A stretch of DNA of 64,000 nt, taken from NCBI RefSeq assembly GCF_024753135.1, contig NZ_JANUGP010000001.1:248001-312000 (forward strand), read 5' to 3'. Positions 6,773-17,649 of the stretch are shown piece by piece. The notes under the pieces are model-generated. The model was not told the origin of the DNA and did no database searches. It was given only the letters and a program-made list of their open reading frames with translations. Made by a program: the position numbers and the translations under genes. Source of the DNA: Streptomyces pyxinicus (lineage in GTDB: Bacteria > Actinomycetota > Actinomycetes > Streptomycetales > Streptomycetaceae). Each line of letters starts with the position of its first letter. Within the stretch, counting starts at the first letter, position 1.

Positions 6773-8158
6773 TCAGCGGTTCGCGACCGCCTGCTTGATC
6801 AGCGTCTTGCCGAAGTCCCACATCAGGCCGCCGCCACTGTGCGCGTCGTCCATCACGGCCGTGAAGGCGTCCACGAACCGGTCCACGTCCGCCTCGTCCA
6901 GGACCAGCGGCGGGATCAGCTTGATCACCTCCAGATGGTCGCCGGAGACCTGGGTGAGGATCCGGTGCTTCTGGAGCAGCGGGACGACGACCATCTGCGC
7001 GAACAGGCCCTTGCGCGCCGCCTGGAGCATGGTCCAGCGGCTGCGCAGCTTCAGCGAGGCGGGCCGGCCGAACTCGATGCCGATCATCAGGCCCCGGCCG
7101 CGCACGTCGGCCAGCAGCTCGTACTTCCCGATCAGCGCGGTCAGCCGGGACTTGAGCAGCTCGCCCGTGGTGCGCACGCCCGCGACGATCTGCTCGTTCT
7201 CCATGACCGACAGCACGGCGAGACCGCACGCCATGGCCTGGGCGCCCGAGCCGAAGCTCGCCGAGTGGACCAGGACGCGGTCCATGGACGAGTAGACCTT
7301 CTTGAAGATCCAGTCCCGGCCGAGGGTGGCGCCCACCGGGACGTACCCTCCGGAGAGCGCCTTGGCCACGCAGACCAGGTCCGGTTCGACGCCCTCCTCG
7401 TGCTGGTAGGCGTAGAAGTCCCCGGTGCGGCCGAGCCCGGTCTGCACCTCGTCCGCGATGAGCAGCGCCTTGTGCCGGTGCAGCAACTCCTGGGCGGCGC
7501 GCAGATAACCGGGCGGTGCCTCGTGCACGCCCTTGCCCTGGATCGGCTCCACGATCAGTGCGGCGACATCGCCCTTGCGCAACTCCCGTGCCAGGGCGTC
7601 GAGATCACCGAGGGGTACGGCGGTGTCGGGCAGCAGCGGGGCGAAGCCGTCGCGGAAGCCGCTCTCGCCGTTGACCGACAGCGAGCCGGTGGTCAGGCCG
7701 TGGAAGGCGTGGTCGCAGTACAGGACGCGCGGCTTCCCGGTGGCGTAGCGGGCGAACTTCAGGGCGGTCTCGACCGCCTCGGTGCCGCTGTTGCCGAAGA
7801 ACACCCGGTCCAGGTGCGGGCTGTGGGCGAGCAGCCGCTCGGCGAGCAGGCCGGGCAGCGGCTGGCAGTCGAAGCGGGTGAGGTCGGCGAGATCCAGGTC
7901 CAGCACGTCGTGCAGCGCCTTGCGGACGACCGGGTGGTGGCGGCCCAGGCCCATCACCCCGAACCCGGCGAGCATGTCCAGGTAGTCGTTGCCGTCCGCG
8001 TCGAAGAAGTGGGCGCCCTCGGCACGCTCGTAGACCCTGTCGAAGCCGATGGTGTGCAGCATGCGCGGGAGCTGCGGATTGAGGTAGCGGGCGTGCAGCT
8101 CGTAGCGTTCGGCTCCGCGCTCGGCGAGCAGGGCGCCGAGGTCGAACTCCGTGGTCAT
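6773..8158 (-). CDS. hpnO: Aminobacteriohopanetriol aminotransferase HpnO
   Basis: A 461-residue class III PLP-dependent aminotransferase. The phosphate-binding GNSGTEA is at residues 122-128, the cofactor-pairing aspartate in [11 protein letters not shown] near 236, and the Schiff-base lysine K266 in [13 protein letters not shown]. Sequence alone would only say acetylornithine/aspartate aminotransferase family. The place downstream of hpnH, hpnG, ispG and dxs identifies it as the enzyme that converts ribosyl-hopane-derived aldehyde to the C35 aminotriol. Its ATG overlaps the dxs stop (ATGA), so it is the last coupled gene of the hopanoid operon. Confidence 0.9.
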   Translation of the reverse strand: MTTEFDLGALLAERGAERYELHARYLNPQLPRMLHTIGFDRVYERAEGAHFFDADGNDYLDMLAGFGVMGLGRHHPVVRKALHDVLDLDLADLTRFDCQPLPGLLAERLLAHSPHLDRVFFGNSGTEAVETALKFARYATGKPRVLYCDHAFHGLTTGSLSVNGESGFRDGFAPLLPDTAVPLGDLDALARELRKGDVAALIVEPIQGKGVHEAPPGYLRAAQELLHRHKALLIADEVQTGLGRTGDFYAYQHEEGVEPDLVCVAKALSGGYVPVGATLGRDWIFKKVYSSMDRVLVHSASFGSGAQAMACGLAVLSVMENEQIVAGVRTTGELLKSRLTALIGKYELLADVRGRGLMIGIEFGRPASLKLRSRWTMLQAARKGLFAQMVVVPLLQKHRILTQVSGDHLEVIKLIPPLVLDEADVDRFVDAFTAVMDDAHSGGGLMWDFGKTLIKQAVANR

Positions 8159-10053
8159 TCACTCTCCTTGGCTGTGCCGCCCGCGTCCTTCACGGCCAGG
8201 CTCGCGCTGATCCGCCCGGCGATCTCGACGGGCGTGAGGCCGATGTCGGCCAGTACCTCGGCGCGTTTGGCGTGCGCGAGGAACTGGTCGGGGATGCCGA
8301 AGCGCCGGACCGGCACGTCCACGTCGGCGTCGCCGAGGGCCAGGGCGACGGCCGAACCGACCCCCGCCGCACGGCTGTTGTCCTCGACCACGGCCACCAG
8401 CCGGTGTCCGGCGGCGAGTCCGGGCAGCGCGGGGTCGACGGGCTTGACCCACCGCGGGTCGACGACCGTGCAGCCGACGCCCCGGGCGGCGAGCAGTTCG
8501 GCGGCCCGCAGGCAGACCGGGGCCATCACGCCGACGGCGACCAGCAGCACCTCGGGGCGCTCGTCGCGGTGCAGGACGTCCATGCCGCCCACCTGGCCGA
8601 CGGCCGGGACGCGGGGGCCGACGGACTCCTTCGGGAAGCGCACCAGGGTCGGCGCGTCGTCCACGGCGACCGCCTCCCGCAGCTGCGCCCGCAGTTGGTC
8701 GGCGTCGCGCGGGGCGGCGATCCTCAGGCCCGGCACGACCTGGAGCACCGACATGTCCCACATGCCGTTGTGGGAGGCGCCGTCGACGCCGGTGACGCCG
8801 GCCCGGTCGAGCACGAAGGTCACCCCGCAGCGGTGCAGGGCCACGTCCATCAGCAGTTGGTCGAAGGCGCGGTTGAGGAAGGTGGCGTAGACGGCGACGA
8901 CCGGGTGCAGGCCCCCGGTGGCGAGGCCGGCGGCGGACACGGCGGCGTGCTGCTCGGCGATGCCGACGTCCCAGACCCGGTCGGGGAAGCGCTCGGCGAA
9001 CGGGCCGAGGCCCACCGGGTGCAGCATGGCGGCGGTGAGGGCGACGACGTCCGCCCGCTCCTCCCCGATCCGCACGATCTCGTCGCCGAACACCGAGGTC
9101 CAGGAGGGTCCGCCGGCCGGGGTGAGGGGCGCGCAGGTGAGCGGGTCCATCACGCCCACGGTGTGGAAGCGGTCCTCCTCGTGGGCGAGGGCGGGCTGGT
9201 AGCCGCGGCCCTTCTCGGTGAGGCAGTGGACCAGGACGGGCCCGTGGAAGCGTTTCGCCCGGCGCAGCGCCGACTCGACGGCGCCGATGTCGTGGCCGTC
9301 GATCGGGCCGAGGTACTTCAGGCCCAGGTCCTCGAACATGCCCTGCGGGGCGAAGGCGTCCTTGAAGCCCTTCTTCGCGCCGTGCAGGGACTCGTAGAGC
9401 GTGCCGCCGACGACCGGGGTGCGCTGGAGCATCTCCTTGCCCCAGGCGAGGAAGCGCTCGTAGCCGTCGGTGGTGCGCAGGGTGGCCAGGTGGTTGGCGA
9501 GGCCGCCGATGGTCGGCGCGTAGGAGCGCTCGTTGTCGTTGACGACGATGATCAGCGGCCGGTCCCGGGCCGCGGCGATGTTGTTCAGCGCCTCCCAGGC
9601 CATGCCGCCGGTCAGCGCGCCGTCGCCGATGACCGCGACGACGTGGCCCTCCTCGCCCCGTACCTGGCGTGCCTTGGCGAGGCCGTCGGCCCAGCCGAGC
9701 GCGGTGGAGGCGTGGCTGTTCTCGATGACGTCGTGCTCGGACTCCTCGCGCGAGGGGTAGCCGGACAGGCCGCCCTTGCCGCGCAGCTTGGAGAAGTCCT
9801 GACGCCCCGTCAGCAGCTTGTGCACATAGCTCTGGTGGCCGGTGTCCCACAGGATGCGGTCGACCGGTGACGCGAAGACCCGGTGCAGGGCGACGGTCAG
9901 TTCCACCACGCCCAGGTTGGGGCCGAGGTGTCCCCCGGTCCTCGACACCGCGTGCACCAGGAACTCGCGTATCTCCTCGGTCAGTTCGCCGAGCTGTGCC
10001 GCGGACAGCGCCTTCAGTTCCCGTGGTCCGCGGATCGTCTCCAGAATGGTCAC
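8155..10053 (-). CDS. dxs: 1-deoxy-D-xylulose-5-phosphate synthase (hopanoid-locus copy)
   Basis: A 632-residue thiamine diphosphate enzyme that condenses pyruvate and glyceraldehyde-3-phosphate, the first step of the MEP isoprenoid pathway. Visible features: N-terminal [18 protein letters not shown], the catalytic-histidine region [14 protein letters not shown], the TPP/Mg motif [16 protein letters not shown] (from about 143), and the transketolase central and C-terminal domains. Full family length. The start codon is GTG. It probably duplicates a housekeeping dxs elsewhere and serves to raise isoprenoid flux for hopanoids. The stop overlaps hpnO by ATGA. Confidence 0.95.
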   Translation of the reverse strand: MTILETIRGPRELKALSAAQLGELTEEIREFLVHAVSRTGGHLGPNLGVVELTVALHRVFASPVDRILWDTGHQSYVHKLLTGRQDFSKLRGKGGLSGYPSREESEHDVIENSHASTALGWADGLAKARQVRGEEGHVVAVIGDGALTGGMAWEALNNIAAARDRPLIIVVNDNERSYAPTIGGLANHLATLRTTDGYERFLAWGKEMLQRTPVVGGTLYESLHGAKKGFKDAFAPQGMFEDLGLKYLGPIDGHDIGAVESALRRAKRFHGPVLVHCLTEKGRGYQPALAHEEDRFHTVGVMDPLTCAPLTPAGGPSWTSVFGDEIVRIGEERADVVALTAAMLHPVGLGPFAERFPDRVWDVGIAEQHAAVSAAGLATGGLHPVVAVYATFLNRAFDQLLMDVALHRCGVTFVLDRAGVTGVDGASHNGMWDMSVLQVVPGLRIAAPRDADQLRAQLREAVAVDDAPTLVRFPKESVGPRVPAVGQVGGMDVLHRDERPEVLLVAVGVMAPVCLRAAELLAARGVGCTVVDPRWVKPVDPALPGLAAGHRLVAVVEDNSRAAGVGSAVALALGDADVDVPVRRFGIPDQFLAHAKRAEVLADIGLTPVEIAGRISASLAVKDAGGTAKESE

Positions 10054-10089
10054 GCTCGGGCCCCCTCTCGGTCCGTTCCCTGTCCCGAC

Positions 10090-11205
10090 TCACTTGGCCT
10101 GTTCGGCGATCCTCAGGGCCTCCTCGATGAGGGTCTCCACGATCTTGGACTCGGGCACGGTCTTGACGACCTCGCCCTTGACGAAGATCTGTCCCTTGCC
10201 GTTGCCGGAGGCCACGCCGAGGTCGGCCTCACGGGCCTCGCCGGGTCCGTTGACCACGCACCCCATCACCGCGACCCGCAGCGGCACCTCCATCCCGTCC
10301 AGGCCGGCGGTGACCTCCTCGGCGAGCTTGTAGACGTCCACCTGGGCGCGTCCGCAGGACGGACAGGAGACGATCTCCAGGCGCCGTTCCCTCAGCCCGA
10401 GCGACTGGAGGATCTGGATGCCGACCTTGACCTCCTCGGCGGGCGGGGCCGACAGGGAGACGCGGATGGTGTCGCCGATGCCTTCGGAGAGCAGCGCCCC
10501 GAAGGCGACGGCGGACTTGACGGTGCCCTGGAACGCCGGGCCCGCCTCGGTGACCCCGAGGTGCAGGGGGTAGTCGCAGCTCTCGGCGAGCTGCCGGTAG
10601 GCCTCGATCATCACGACCGGGTCGTTGTGCTTGACCGAGATCTTGATGTCCCGGAAATCGTGCTCCTCGAAGAGCGACGCCTCCCACAGCGCGCTCTCGA
10701 CCAGTGCCTCCGGGGTCGCCCTGCCGTACTTCTTCAACAGGCGGCGGTCCAGGGAACCGGCGTTGACGCCGATCCGGACCGGGGTGCCGTGGTCCCTGGC
10801 GGCACGCGCGATCTCCTTGACCTGGTCGTCGAACTGCTTGATGTTGCCGGGGTTCACGCGGACGGCCGCGCAGCCGGCCTCGATGGCCGCGAAGACGTAC
10901 TTGGGCTGGAAGTGGATGTCGGCGATGACCGGGATCTGGGACTTGCGGGCGATGGTGGCCAGGGCGTCCGCGTCGTCCTGAGTGGGGCAGGCGACGCGGA
11001 CGATCTGGCAGCCGGACGCGGTGAGTTCCGCGATCTGCTGGAGGGTGGCGCCGATGTCGGACGTACGGGTCGTCGTCATCGACTGCACCGAGACCGGGGC
11101 TCCGCCCCCGACCGCCACCGGCCCCACCTGGATCCGGCGCGACCGGCGACGCGGTGCGACGGGGCGGGCCGGCACCTCGGGAACGCCCAAGGGAACGGCG
11201 GTCAC
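10090..11205 (-). CDS. ispG: 4-hydroxy-3-methylbut-2-enyl-diphosphate synthase (hopanoid-locus copy)
   Basis: A 371-residue iron-sulfur enzyme of the MEP pathway (GcpE) that reduces methylerythritol cyclodiphosphate to HMBPP. The N-terminal TIM barrel has [19 protein letters not shown], and the 4Fe-4S domain has the cysteines in SCPSCGR and [14 protein letters not shown] start; a basic [10 protein letters not shown] stretch precedes the barrel. It begins 4 bases after the hpnH stop and ends 36 bases before dxs. As with dxs, this is likely to be a second copy co-transcribed with hopanoid genes. Confidence 0.95.
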   Translation of the reverse strand: MTAVPLGVPEVPARPVAPRRRSRRIQVGPVAVGGGAPVSVQSMTTTRTSDIGATLQQIAELTASGCQIVRVACPTQDDADALATIARKSQIPVIADIHFQPKYVFAAIEAGCAAVRVNPGNIKQFDDQVKEIARAARDHGTPVRIGVNAGSLDRRLLKKYGRATPEALVESALWEASLFEEHDFRDIKISVKHNDPVVMIEAYRQLAESCDYPLHLGVTEAGPAFQGTVKSAVAFGALLSEGIGDTIRVSLSAPPAEEVKVGIQILQSLGLRERRLEIVSCPSCGRAQVDVYKLAEEVTAGLDGMEVPLRVAVMGCVVNGPGEAREADLGVASGNGKGQIFVKGEVVKTVPESKIVETLIEEALRIAEQAK

Positions 11206-11209
11206 GGGG

Positions 11210-12232
11210 TCACTCCCGGTTTCCGGAGACGGTCTCGCGCATGGCCCGCAGGGACTCCTTCAGGGAGCCCATGGTGGCGAGGACGGCGGTGGGCTCGTAG
11301 CCGCAGTGCGCCATGCAGTTGGCGCAGCGCGGGTCCTTGCCGCGGCCGTACTTGTCCCAGTCGGTCTCCTCGACGAGTTCGCGGTACGTCGGCACGTACC
11401 CGTCGCTCATCAGGTAGCAGGGGCGCTGCCAGCCGAACAGGGAGTAGTTGGGGATCGCCCACGCGGTGCACGGGAAGTCGACCCTGCCCTCCAGGAAGTC
11501 CAGGAAGAGCGGGGAGTGGTTGAGCCGCCACTTCCTGCGGTTGCCGCCGGCGAACGCCTTCTTGAACAGCTCGCGGGTCTGCTCGACGCCGAGGAAGTGC
11601 TCCTGGTCGGGGGCCTTCTCGTAGGCGTAGGCGGGCGAGATCATCATCTCGTCGACCCGGAGGTCGTCGTTGAGGAAGTTGAGCACCTCGATGATGGTCT
11701 GCGGGGTGTCGGTGTTGAAGAAGGTGGAGTTGGTGGTCACCCGGAAGCCGCGCCGCTTGGCCTCCTTGATGGCCTCCACCGCCTCGTCGAACACGCCTTC
11801 CTTCGCGACGGACTCGTCGTGCCGCTCGCGCAGGCCGTCGATGTGCACCGCGAAGGCGAAGTACGGCGAGGGCGTGAACTTGTCCATCTTCTTGCGCAGC
11901 AGCATCGCGTTGGTGCACAGGAAGACGTATTTGCGTTTGGCCACCAACTGCCGGACGATCTCGTCGATCTGAGGGTGCATCAGGGGCTCGCCGCCGGCGA
12001 TGGAGACCATCGGCGCGCCGGACTCCAGTACCGCGCCCACGGCCTGGGCGACCGGCATGCGCTGCTTGAGCACGCCCGCCGGGTGCTGGATCTTGCCGCA
12101 GCCCTCGCACTTGAGGTTGCAGGCGAACAGCGGCTCCAGTTCCACGATCAGCGGGAACTTGTCCCGCTTGCGGAGCTTCTGTTCGGCCAGGTATGTAGCG
12201 ACCTTGATGGACTGACGCAACGGCATGGCCAT
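11210..12232 (-). CDS. hpnH: Adenosyl-hopene transferase HpnH (radical SAM)
   Basis: A 340-residue radical SAM enzyme that links the 5'-deoxyadenosyl group to diploptene, the first step of C35 side-chain formation. The cluster motif is C38-x3-C42-x2-C45 ([12 protein letters not shown]). The SAM motif is [11 protein letters not shown], and the C-terminal SPASM-like cysteines [12 protein letters not shown] are present. ATG 12232 ([11 protein letters not shown]) is chosen: GGAGG lies just upstream, within the end of hpnG, while the longer reading runs back through hpnG. It starts 5 bases after the hpnG stop. Confidence 0.95.
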   Translation of the reverse strand: MAMPLRQSIKVATYLAEQKLRKRDKFPLIVELEPLFACNLKCEGCGKIQHPAGVLKQRMPVAQAVGAVLESGAPMVSIAGGEPLMHPQIDEIVRQLVAKRKYVFLCTNAMLLRKKMDKFTPSPYFAFAVHIDGLRERHDESVAKEGVFDEAVEAIKEAKRRGFRVTTNSTFFNTDTPQTIIEVLNFLNDDLRVDEMMISPAYAYEKAPDQEHFLGVEQTRELFKKAFAGGNRRKWRLNHSPLFLDFLEGRVDFPCTAWAIPNYSLFGWQRPCYLMSDGYVPTYRELVEETDWDKYGRGKDPRCANCMAHCGYEPTAVLATMGSLKESLRAMRETVSGNRE

Positions 12233-12237
12233 CTGGC

Positions 12238-12879
12238 TCACCTCCGGGGGAGCGACGAAGAACGGTGCCATTCGAAGAACGCGGGAAGAAGGGAGCGAAG
12301 GACGCGGAAGGCTGATATTCCTCCGCGCACGGTGCCGATCCGGACGAGTTCGTGCTCCGGGGCGTCGACGACCACCCGGACGGCCGCGACCGGGCGTTCG
12401 CCCGTCCGCAGCGCCGTCAGCAGGGTGGCCGCCGACTCCATGTCGGCGGCGATCGCGCCCGTCGCGAGCAGGCCGGACCGCTCCGGACCCCGGACCACGT
12501 GGTCGGAGCCGGTGAGCGGGCCGGTGTGCACGGTGCGGCCGGGCAGGATACGCGAGAGTTCCTTGACGAGCAGGTCGGTGCGCACGCACGGGACGGTCCC
12601 GCGCGGGTCCCGGGTCTCCTCGGCGACGACCAGGTCGCCGGGGTGCATCCCGGGTGCGAGTCCGGCGCAGAAGCCGGTGGCCAGCACGGCGGCCCCGGCG
12701 AGTGCCGGGGCCCGGAGCCGGCCGGTGACGGAGCGTTCCGCCGCCCGGGGCCCCATGCCCGTGCGGAGGAGGGTGTACGGCCCGCCGGCACCGCCGCGGT
12801 CGCCGGTGCGCAGGGCGAGGTGCTCGATGCCGAGCGCGCAGGCGATCAGCAGCGGGGCCGGAGCGGACGGGGTGGCCAC
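12238..12879 (-). CDS. hpnG: HpnG, adenosylhopane nucleosidase / phosphorylase-type protein
   Basis: A 213-residue member of the purine nucleoside phosphorylase/MTA nucleosidase fold. It has an ALGIEHLALRTG start, ATGFCAGLAPGMHPGDLVVAE near the middle, and the family motif AADMESAATL that binds the ribose (about residues 150-160). HpnG removes adenine from adenosylhopane to give ribosylhopane. The start is GTG at 12879, one base after the shc stop. Position between shc and hpnH supports the name. Confidence 0.88.
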   Translation of the reverse strand: MATPSAPAPLLIACALGIEHLALRTGDRGGAGGPYTLLRTGMGPRAAERSVTGRLRAPALAGAAVLATGFCAGLAPGMHPGDLVVAEETRDPRGTVPCVRTDLLVKELSRILPGRTVHTGPLTGSDHVVRGPERSGLLATGAIAADMESAATLLTALRTGERPVAAVRVVVDAPEHELVRIGTVRGGISAFRVLRSLLPAFFEWHRSSSLPRR

Positions 12880-12880
12880 G

Positions 12881-14935
12881 TCAGCCCCCCGCGGCCTGCG
12901 GGGCGGCGGCCCGCCGGGCGGTCCGGTCGGGGCGGGCGAGCAGGTTGCGCTCGAAGGGGTCGCCGTGCAGGTACCGGCCGAGCGCGGTGAGCGGGAACAC
13001 CTGCCGGTACAGGTGGTAGTTGATGGAGAAGTCCCAGGGGAAGCCGGTCCCGGTGAAGTACGGCTCGTCCCAGGTGCCGTCCGCCCGCTGGGTGTCGGCC
13101 AGCCACCGCACCCCGCGCTCGACGGCCCCGGAGTCCCGCTCCCCCGCGGCGAGCAGCGCCATCAGCGCCCACGCGGTCTGCGAGGCGGTGGAGGCGCCGC
13201 GGCCGCTCCACTCCTTGACGTGCTGGTAGGAGCGCAGGTCCTCGCCCCAGCCGCCGTCGTCGTTCTGGACCGACTCCAGCCAGGTGACCGCCCGCCGGAT
13301 CGCGGGGTGGGAGACGGGCAGGCCGGCCGCGGTGAGGGCGGGTACCACCGAGCCGGTGCCGTAGAGGTAGTTGACACCCCAGCGGCCGAACCACGAGCCG
13401 TTCGGCTCCTGTTCGGCGAGCAGCCAGGCGATGCCGCGCCGGGTGCGCGGGTCGTGGGCGAGGCCCTCGGCGGCGAGCATCTCGACCACGTGCGCGGTGA
13501 CGTCGGCGGACGGCGGGTCGATGACCTCGCCGAAGTCGCAGAACGGCAGCCGGTTCGGGAACGGGCTGGTGTTGTCGACGTCGAAGGCGCCCCACGCGCC
13601 GTTCCTCGACTGCATGCCCAGGTTCCAGCGCACCGCCCGGCCGATCGCCCGGTCCACGCGCTCGGGGTCGTGGTGCCTGACCCGGCGCAGCGCCAGGGCG
13701 ACCTCGGCGGTGTCGTCGATGTCCGGGTAGTTGTCGTTGTGGAACTCGAACGCCCAGCCTCCCGGCGGGAGTTGAGGGCGCTTGACGGCCCAGTCGCCGG
13801 GCCGGACGATCTCCTCGCCGAGCATCCAGTCGGCCGCCTTGACCAGTTGCGGGTGGTCGACCGGGAGTCCGGCGTCGACGAGCGCGATGGTGGCGAGGCA
13901 GGTGTCCCACACCGGGGACTGGCAGGCCTCGATCATCCGGGCGCCGTCCGCGCGCCAGACGGCGAACCGGTCCAGCGAGGCCAGGCCCTCGCGCATCACC
14001 GGGTGCTGGAGGTCGTAGCCGAGCAGGTGCAGGGCGATGACCGAGTACACCGCCGGGGGCTGGATGCCGCCCCAGCAGCCGTCGTTCTCCTGCCGTTCGA
14101 TGATCCAGCGGGCGGCGGCGTTCATCGCGGCCCTGCGGAGCCTGCGCGGGGCGACCTTGCGGAACTGGTGCAGCGCCTTGTCCAGACGCTGGAAGGCGCC
14201 GTCCCAACTGGCCACCGGTGCCAGGGGCTTGACCGGGTTGGGCCGCTCGGGGTCGGTGTGCAGCTCGTCCAGCGGGAAGGGGGCCGGGCGGACCGGGCGC
14301 TTGGCCGAGACGATCGTGAGCGGCACGATGGTCTGCCGGGCCCAGCACCCGAAGTCGTAGATGTTGAGCGGCATCCAGCTCGGGAACCAGATCAGTTCCG
14401 GCGGCAGTTCGGGCAGGTCCGCCCACTTCCACCAGCCGAACAAGGCGAGCCAGATCCGGGTGAAGACACGGGCGGCCGCGATGCCGCCGCGCTCACGGAC
14501 CCAGGCGGACGCCTTCGCCATGTGCGGGGCGTCGGGCGCGTCGCCGGCCAGCCGGAGGGCGACGTAGGCCTCGATGGTGGCGGACAGGTCGCCGGGCCCG
14601 CCGTAGAAGGTGGCCCAGGTGCCGTCCGGGCGCTGCTCGCCGCGGATGAAGCGGGCGGCGGCCTCGGTGGTCGTCTCGTCGAGGATGCCCAGGAACTGGC
14701 GGAGCAGCAGGTCCTCGGCGTCCATGGTGACGTTCGTCTCCAGGTCGCCCTTCCACCAGCCCTGGTCGTCCTGGGCGGCGAGCAGGACATCGGTGGCGCG
14801 CCGTGCGGCGCGGGCGGCGGCTTCCGGTACCCCGGCCGCCTCGGGGGTGGTGAGAGTCGCGGTGGTGGTGTCGCTGGCCGCGGCAGCGCGGGCCGGCAAG
14901 GCCGCCCCGGTGCTTCCGTCGGTCGTCGCTGTCAT
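12881..14935 (-). CDS. shc: Squalene-hopene cyclase
   Basis: A 684-residue class II triterpene cyclase that turns squalene into hopene/hopanol at the membrane. The protonating DxDD motif is DIDD at 405-408. Repeated QW motifs are seen along the chain, including QDDQGWWKGD, QENDGCWGG, QSRNGAWGAFD, QEPNGSWFGRWG, QNDDGGWGED and QRADGTWDEPYFTGTGFP. The first 40 or so residues are alanine/threonine-rich and probably disordered. A 153-base gap separates it from the polyprenyl synthase gene upstream, long enough for an internal promoter; all genes downstream are tightly packed. Confidence 0.97.
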   Translation of the reverse strand: MTATTDGSTGAALPARAAAASDTTTATLTTPEAAGVPEAAARAARRATDVLLAAQDDQGWWKGDLETNVTMDAEDLLLRQFLGILDETTTEAAARFIRGEQRPDGTWATFYGGPGDLSATIEAYVALRLAGDAPDAPHMAKASAWVRERGGIAAARVFTRIWLALFGWWKWADLPELPPELIWFPSWMPLNIYDFGCWARQTIVPLTIVSAKRPVRPAPFPLDELHTDPERPNPVKPLAPVASWDGAFQRLDKALHQFRKVAPRRLRRAAMNAAARWIIERQENDGCWGGIQPPAVYSVIALHLLGYDLQHPVMREGLASLDRFAVWRADGARMIEACQSPVWDTCLATIALVDAGLPVDHPQLVKAADWMLGEEIVRPGDWAVKRPQLPPGGWAFEFHNDNYPDIDDTAEVALALRRVRHHDPERVDRAIGRAVRWNLGMQSRNGAWGAFDVDNTSPFPNRLPFCDFGEVIDPPSADVTAHVVEMLAAEGLAHDPRTRRGIAWLLAEQEPNGSWFGRWGVNYLYGTGSVVPALTAAGLPVSHPAIRRAVTWLESVQNDDGGWGEDLRSYQHVKEWSGRGASTASQTAWALMALLAAGERDSGAVERGVRWLADTQRADGTWDEPYFTGTGFPWDFSINYHLYRQVFPLTALGRYLHGDPFERNLLARPDRTARRAAAPQAAGG

Positions 14936-15088
14936 GGCTTCCCCTTCGTGCAGTCGTGCGAGTCGTGCTGCTACGGGTCCGCCGTCGGCCGGTGTCCTGT
15001 CCCTGTGCTCCGTCCGCTCGGGAGAGTTCCGAGCACCCGGGGCGGAAACCGGCCGGCGACTACGCGAGGTGTGTGGGTCCGATAAGGC

Positions 15089-16222
15089 TCATCTCTTTCG
15101 TACGACGACGAAGTCGGCGAGCGCCGTGAAGGAGTCCCGCACCCGGTCGGGCATCGTGACGGCGTCCAGGGCTTGGAGGGCGATGGTGTACTGGCGGCGC
15201 GCTTCCTCGGCCGTCCACTCGCGGCCGCCGGCCTGGTCGATGAGGGCCGCGCGGGCCGCGAACTCCTCCTCGGAGAAGTTCTCGAAGTCGCTGCTCTTGG
15301 CGTCGGCGGCGAGGATCTCCGCCAGTTGCTCGGAGGCGGGGCCGCCGGCCGCGAGGGCCGCGACCACCGGCAGGGACTTCTTGCGCTGGCGCAGGTCGCT
15401 CCAGGTCTGCTTGCCGGTGGCCTCCGGGTCGCCCCAGATGCCGAGCAGGTCGTCCACCGCCTGGAAGGACAGGCCCAGGTGGTGGCCGTAGCGCTCCAGC
15501 GCGTCGGCGGTGGCGTCGTCCGCGCCGCCGAGGACCGCGCCGATGGAGGAGGCGCAGGCCAGCAGGGCGCCGGTCTTGTTGCCCTCCATCTCCAGGCACT
15601 CCTCGACGCTGACCCGGTCGCGGTGCTCGTAGGAGATGTCCTGCGCCTGGCCGTCGATGAGGGCGCGGGTGGCGGAGGTCAGCCGGCGGGTGGCGCGGCC
15701 GGCCGCGACGGTGCCGAGTTCCAGCAGGACCTCGTTGGCGAGGGCGAACAGGGCGTCGCCGACCAGGATGGCCTGGGCGGGGCCGTGCACCTTCCAGACG
15801 GTGTCGCGGTGCCGGCGCTGCTCGTCGCCGTCCATCAGGTCGTCGTGCAGCAGCGAGAAGTTGTGCACCAGCTCCACGGCGACGGCGCCGGGCACGCCCG
15901 TCTCGGGGGCGGCGCCGGTGACCTCGGCGGAGAGCACGGCCAGCGCGGGGCGCACGGCCTTGCCGCCGTCGGCGTCGGCCGGGTTGCCCGCGGCGTCGAT
16001 CCAGCCGAAGTGGTAGGCGGCGACCGTGTCCATGGGAGGCGCCAGGCGGTCGACGGCCGCGCGCAGGACCGGGGTGGCCAGGGTCCGCCCGCGCTCCAGC
16101 AGCGCGGCGACGTCCACCGCGGCCCGTGGATCGGGCGTCGAGGCCGGGGGCACAGTGGGCACAGTCTCTCCTCTTGTTGCGGTACCGGGGGTGCGGGGGA
16201 CCCCCGCGCGCTGGTCGAGCAT
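15089..16222 (-). CDS. Polyprenyl (farnesyl-type) diphosphate synthase
   Basis: A 377-residue trans-isoprenyl diphosphate synthase. The first aspartate-rich motif is DDLMD at 127-131 (HDDLMDGDEQRR) and the second is DDLLGIWGD at 257-265. In this locus the expected product is farnesyl diphosphate for HpnD, but chain length cannot be fixed from sequence alone. The ATG at 16222 overlaps the hpnE stop by one base (TGATG), so it is translationally coupled. The first 35 residues are low-complexity. Confidence 0.93.
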   Translation of the reverse strand: MLDQRAGVPRTPGTATRGETVPTVPPASTPDPRAAVDVAALLERGRTLATPVLRAAVDRLAPPMDTVAAYHFGWIDAAGNPADADGGKAVRPALAVLSAEVTGAAPETGVPGAVAVELVHNFSLLHDDLMDGDEQRRHRDTVWKVHGPAQAILVGDALFALANEVLLELGTVAAGRATRRLTSATRALIDGQAQDISYEHRDRVSVEECLEMEGNKTGALLACASSIGAVLGGADDATADALERYGHHLGLSFQAVDDLLGIWGDPEATGKQTWSDLRQRKKSLPVVAALAAGGPASEQLAEILAADAKSSDFENFSEEEFAARAALIDQAGGREWTAEEARRQYTIALQALDAVTMPDRVRDSFTALADFVVVRKR

Positions 16223-17649
16223 CAGGCCGCCTCCTCGAACGCGAAGAGGCGGCTCGGGCGGGGCCGGCCCAGGGCGCTCAGCGCGGCGTCGGCCGCGCTC
16301 ACTCCACTGCGGACCGCGCTCTCCATGGTCGCGGGCCACCCGGTGGCGGTCCACGCTCCGGCCAGGTACAGGCCGGGGGCCTTGGTGCGGGCGCCGGGCC
16401 GCAGCCGGCCGACGCCGGGGGCGGGGGCGAACGTGGCGGTGCGCTCCCGGGTGACGAAGAAGTCCCGTACCCCGGCGGTCCGCGCTCCGGGGATCAGTCG
16501 GGCCAGCTCGGGCAGGTAGCGGGCGCGCAGGTCGGCGACCGGGAGGTCGATCTCGTCCTGGGCGGCCGACTGGGACACGGCGAGGTACTGGCCGGAGCGC
16601 AGTCCGGAGGCGGCGGTGCGGTCGAACACCCATTGCAGGGGGCTTCCGACGGCCGCGACGAAGGGGGCGGCCAGCACCGTGCGGTCGTACACGACGTGGA
16701 CGTTGAGGATCGGCGCGGTGCCGATCGCGAGCAGCCGCTCGGGGGCGTCGAGGGCGCCGGGCGGCAGCAGGTCGTGGGTCTCGCGCTGGGGTACGGCGAG
16801 CACGACGGCGTCGGTTTCGAGCGTCTCGCCGGGAACCTGAACGCTCCAGCGTCCGTTCTCGTTGAGGGAGACGGAGGTGACGCGTGTACGGACCTCGGTA
16901 CGGACGCCCGCGGAGTCGAGCGCCTTGCGGGCCAGCCGGTCGTGCAGTTCGCCCAGCGGGACATGGGCCCAGCCGATGTCGGCCGCGCCCGGGTCGGACA
17001 GCAGACCGGTCTTGAACACCATCGCGGCGAGCCCCAGCGAGGCGTCGCCCGCGACCGCGTTGAGGGTGGCGACCCCGACCAGGTCCCACAGGGCCTCGAC
17101 GGCGCGCGCCGACTGGCCGTGCGCGGTCAGCCAGCCGCCGAAGTCCTGGTCGTCCAGGGCCGGATCGGTGAGGTCGAGTGCCTTCAGCGCGAGCGCGGCC
17201 CGCCCGACCGCGGCGCGCTCGGCGAGCGAGAGGTGCGGATAGCCGGCCAGGCCCCGCCCCAGGTGGAGGGGGACGGGCAGCGGGTCGCGCCGCAGCCGGC
17301 CGAGCCGCCTGCCCTCGGGCTTGGCGACGTCCACGACGGGCACGTCCAGGCGGTCCTGCAGCGGTGCCAGCGCCGCGCCCTCGATCCGGTCGAGGAACCA
17401 GCGGTAGGCGGTGCAGCAGCGCAGGTACACGTGCTGGCCGTTGTCGACGGTCAGGTCGCCGCGCTGGAAGGAGAAGGCGAGGCCGCCCAGCCTGGGCCTG
17501 CCTTCGAGCAGGGTGACGCGGACGCCCGCGTCGGCGAGCGCGAGCGCCGCGGTGATGCCGGCCAGTCCGCCGCCGACCACGACGGCGCTCCGGCCCACCG
17601 CCTGCGCGGTGGCCGGGTGCTCCGGTGCGGGGCGGGAGCCGTCGCTCAT
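16222..17649 (-). CDS. hpnE: Hydroxysqualene dehydroxylase HpnE
   Basis: A 475-residue FAD-dependent amine-oxidase/phytoene-desaturase-fold enzyme that reduces hydroxysqualene to squalene. The dinucleotide-binding motif VVGGGLAG is at 24-31, followed by LEGRPRLGGLAFSF. The C-terminal FAD block is LYLAGAWTATGWPATMESAVRSG. Older annotation called these phytoene dehydrogenases. ATG 17649 is used: AAGGA lies about 10 bases upstream, and it overlaps the stop of the 43-residue ORF (ATGA). An open frame extends back into hpnD but has no support. Confidence 0.93.
   Translation of the reverse strand: MSDGSRPAPEHPATAQAVGRSAVVVGGGLAGITAALALADAGVRVTLLEGRPRLGGLAFSFQRGDLTVDNGQHVYLRCCTAYRWFLDRIEGAALAPLQDRLDVPVVDVAKPEGRRLGRLRRDPLPVPLHLGRGLAGYPHLSLAERAAVGRAALALKALDLTDPALDDQDFGGWLTAHGQSARAVEALWDLVGVATLNAVAGDASLGLAAMVFKTGLLSDPGAADIGWAHVPLGELHDRLARKALDSAGVRTEVRTRVTSVSLNENGRWSVQVPGETLETDAVVLAVPQRETHDLLPPGALDAPERLLAIGTAPILNVHVVYDRTVLAAPFVAAVGSPLQWVFDRTAASGLRSGQYLAVSQSAAQDEIDLPVADLRARYLPELARLIPGARTAGVRDFFVTRERTATFAPAPGVGRLRPGARTKAPGLYLAGAWTATGWPATMESAVRSGVSAADAALSALGRPRPSRLFAFEEAA

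Noticed and set aside
10982..15085. A 1367-codon open frame on the plus strand across ispG, hpnH, hpnG and shc
   Set aside because: It is a high-GC antisense shadow. Its translation is Gly/Ala/Arg/Val low-complexity with no domain, while the minus strand carries five well-conserved enzymes over the same bases.
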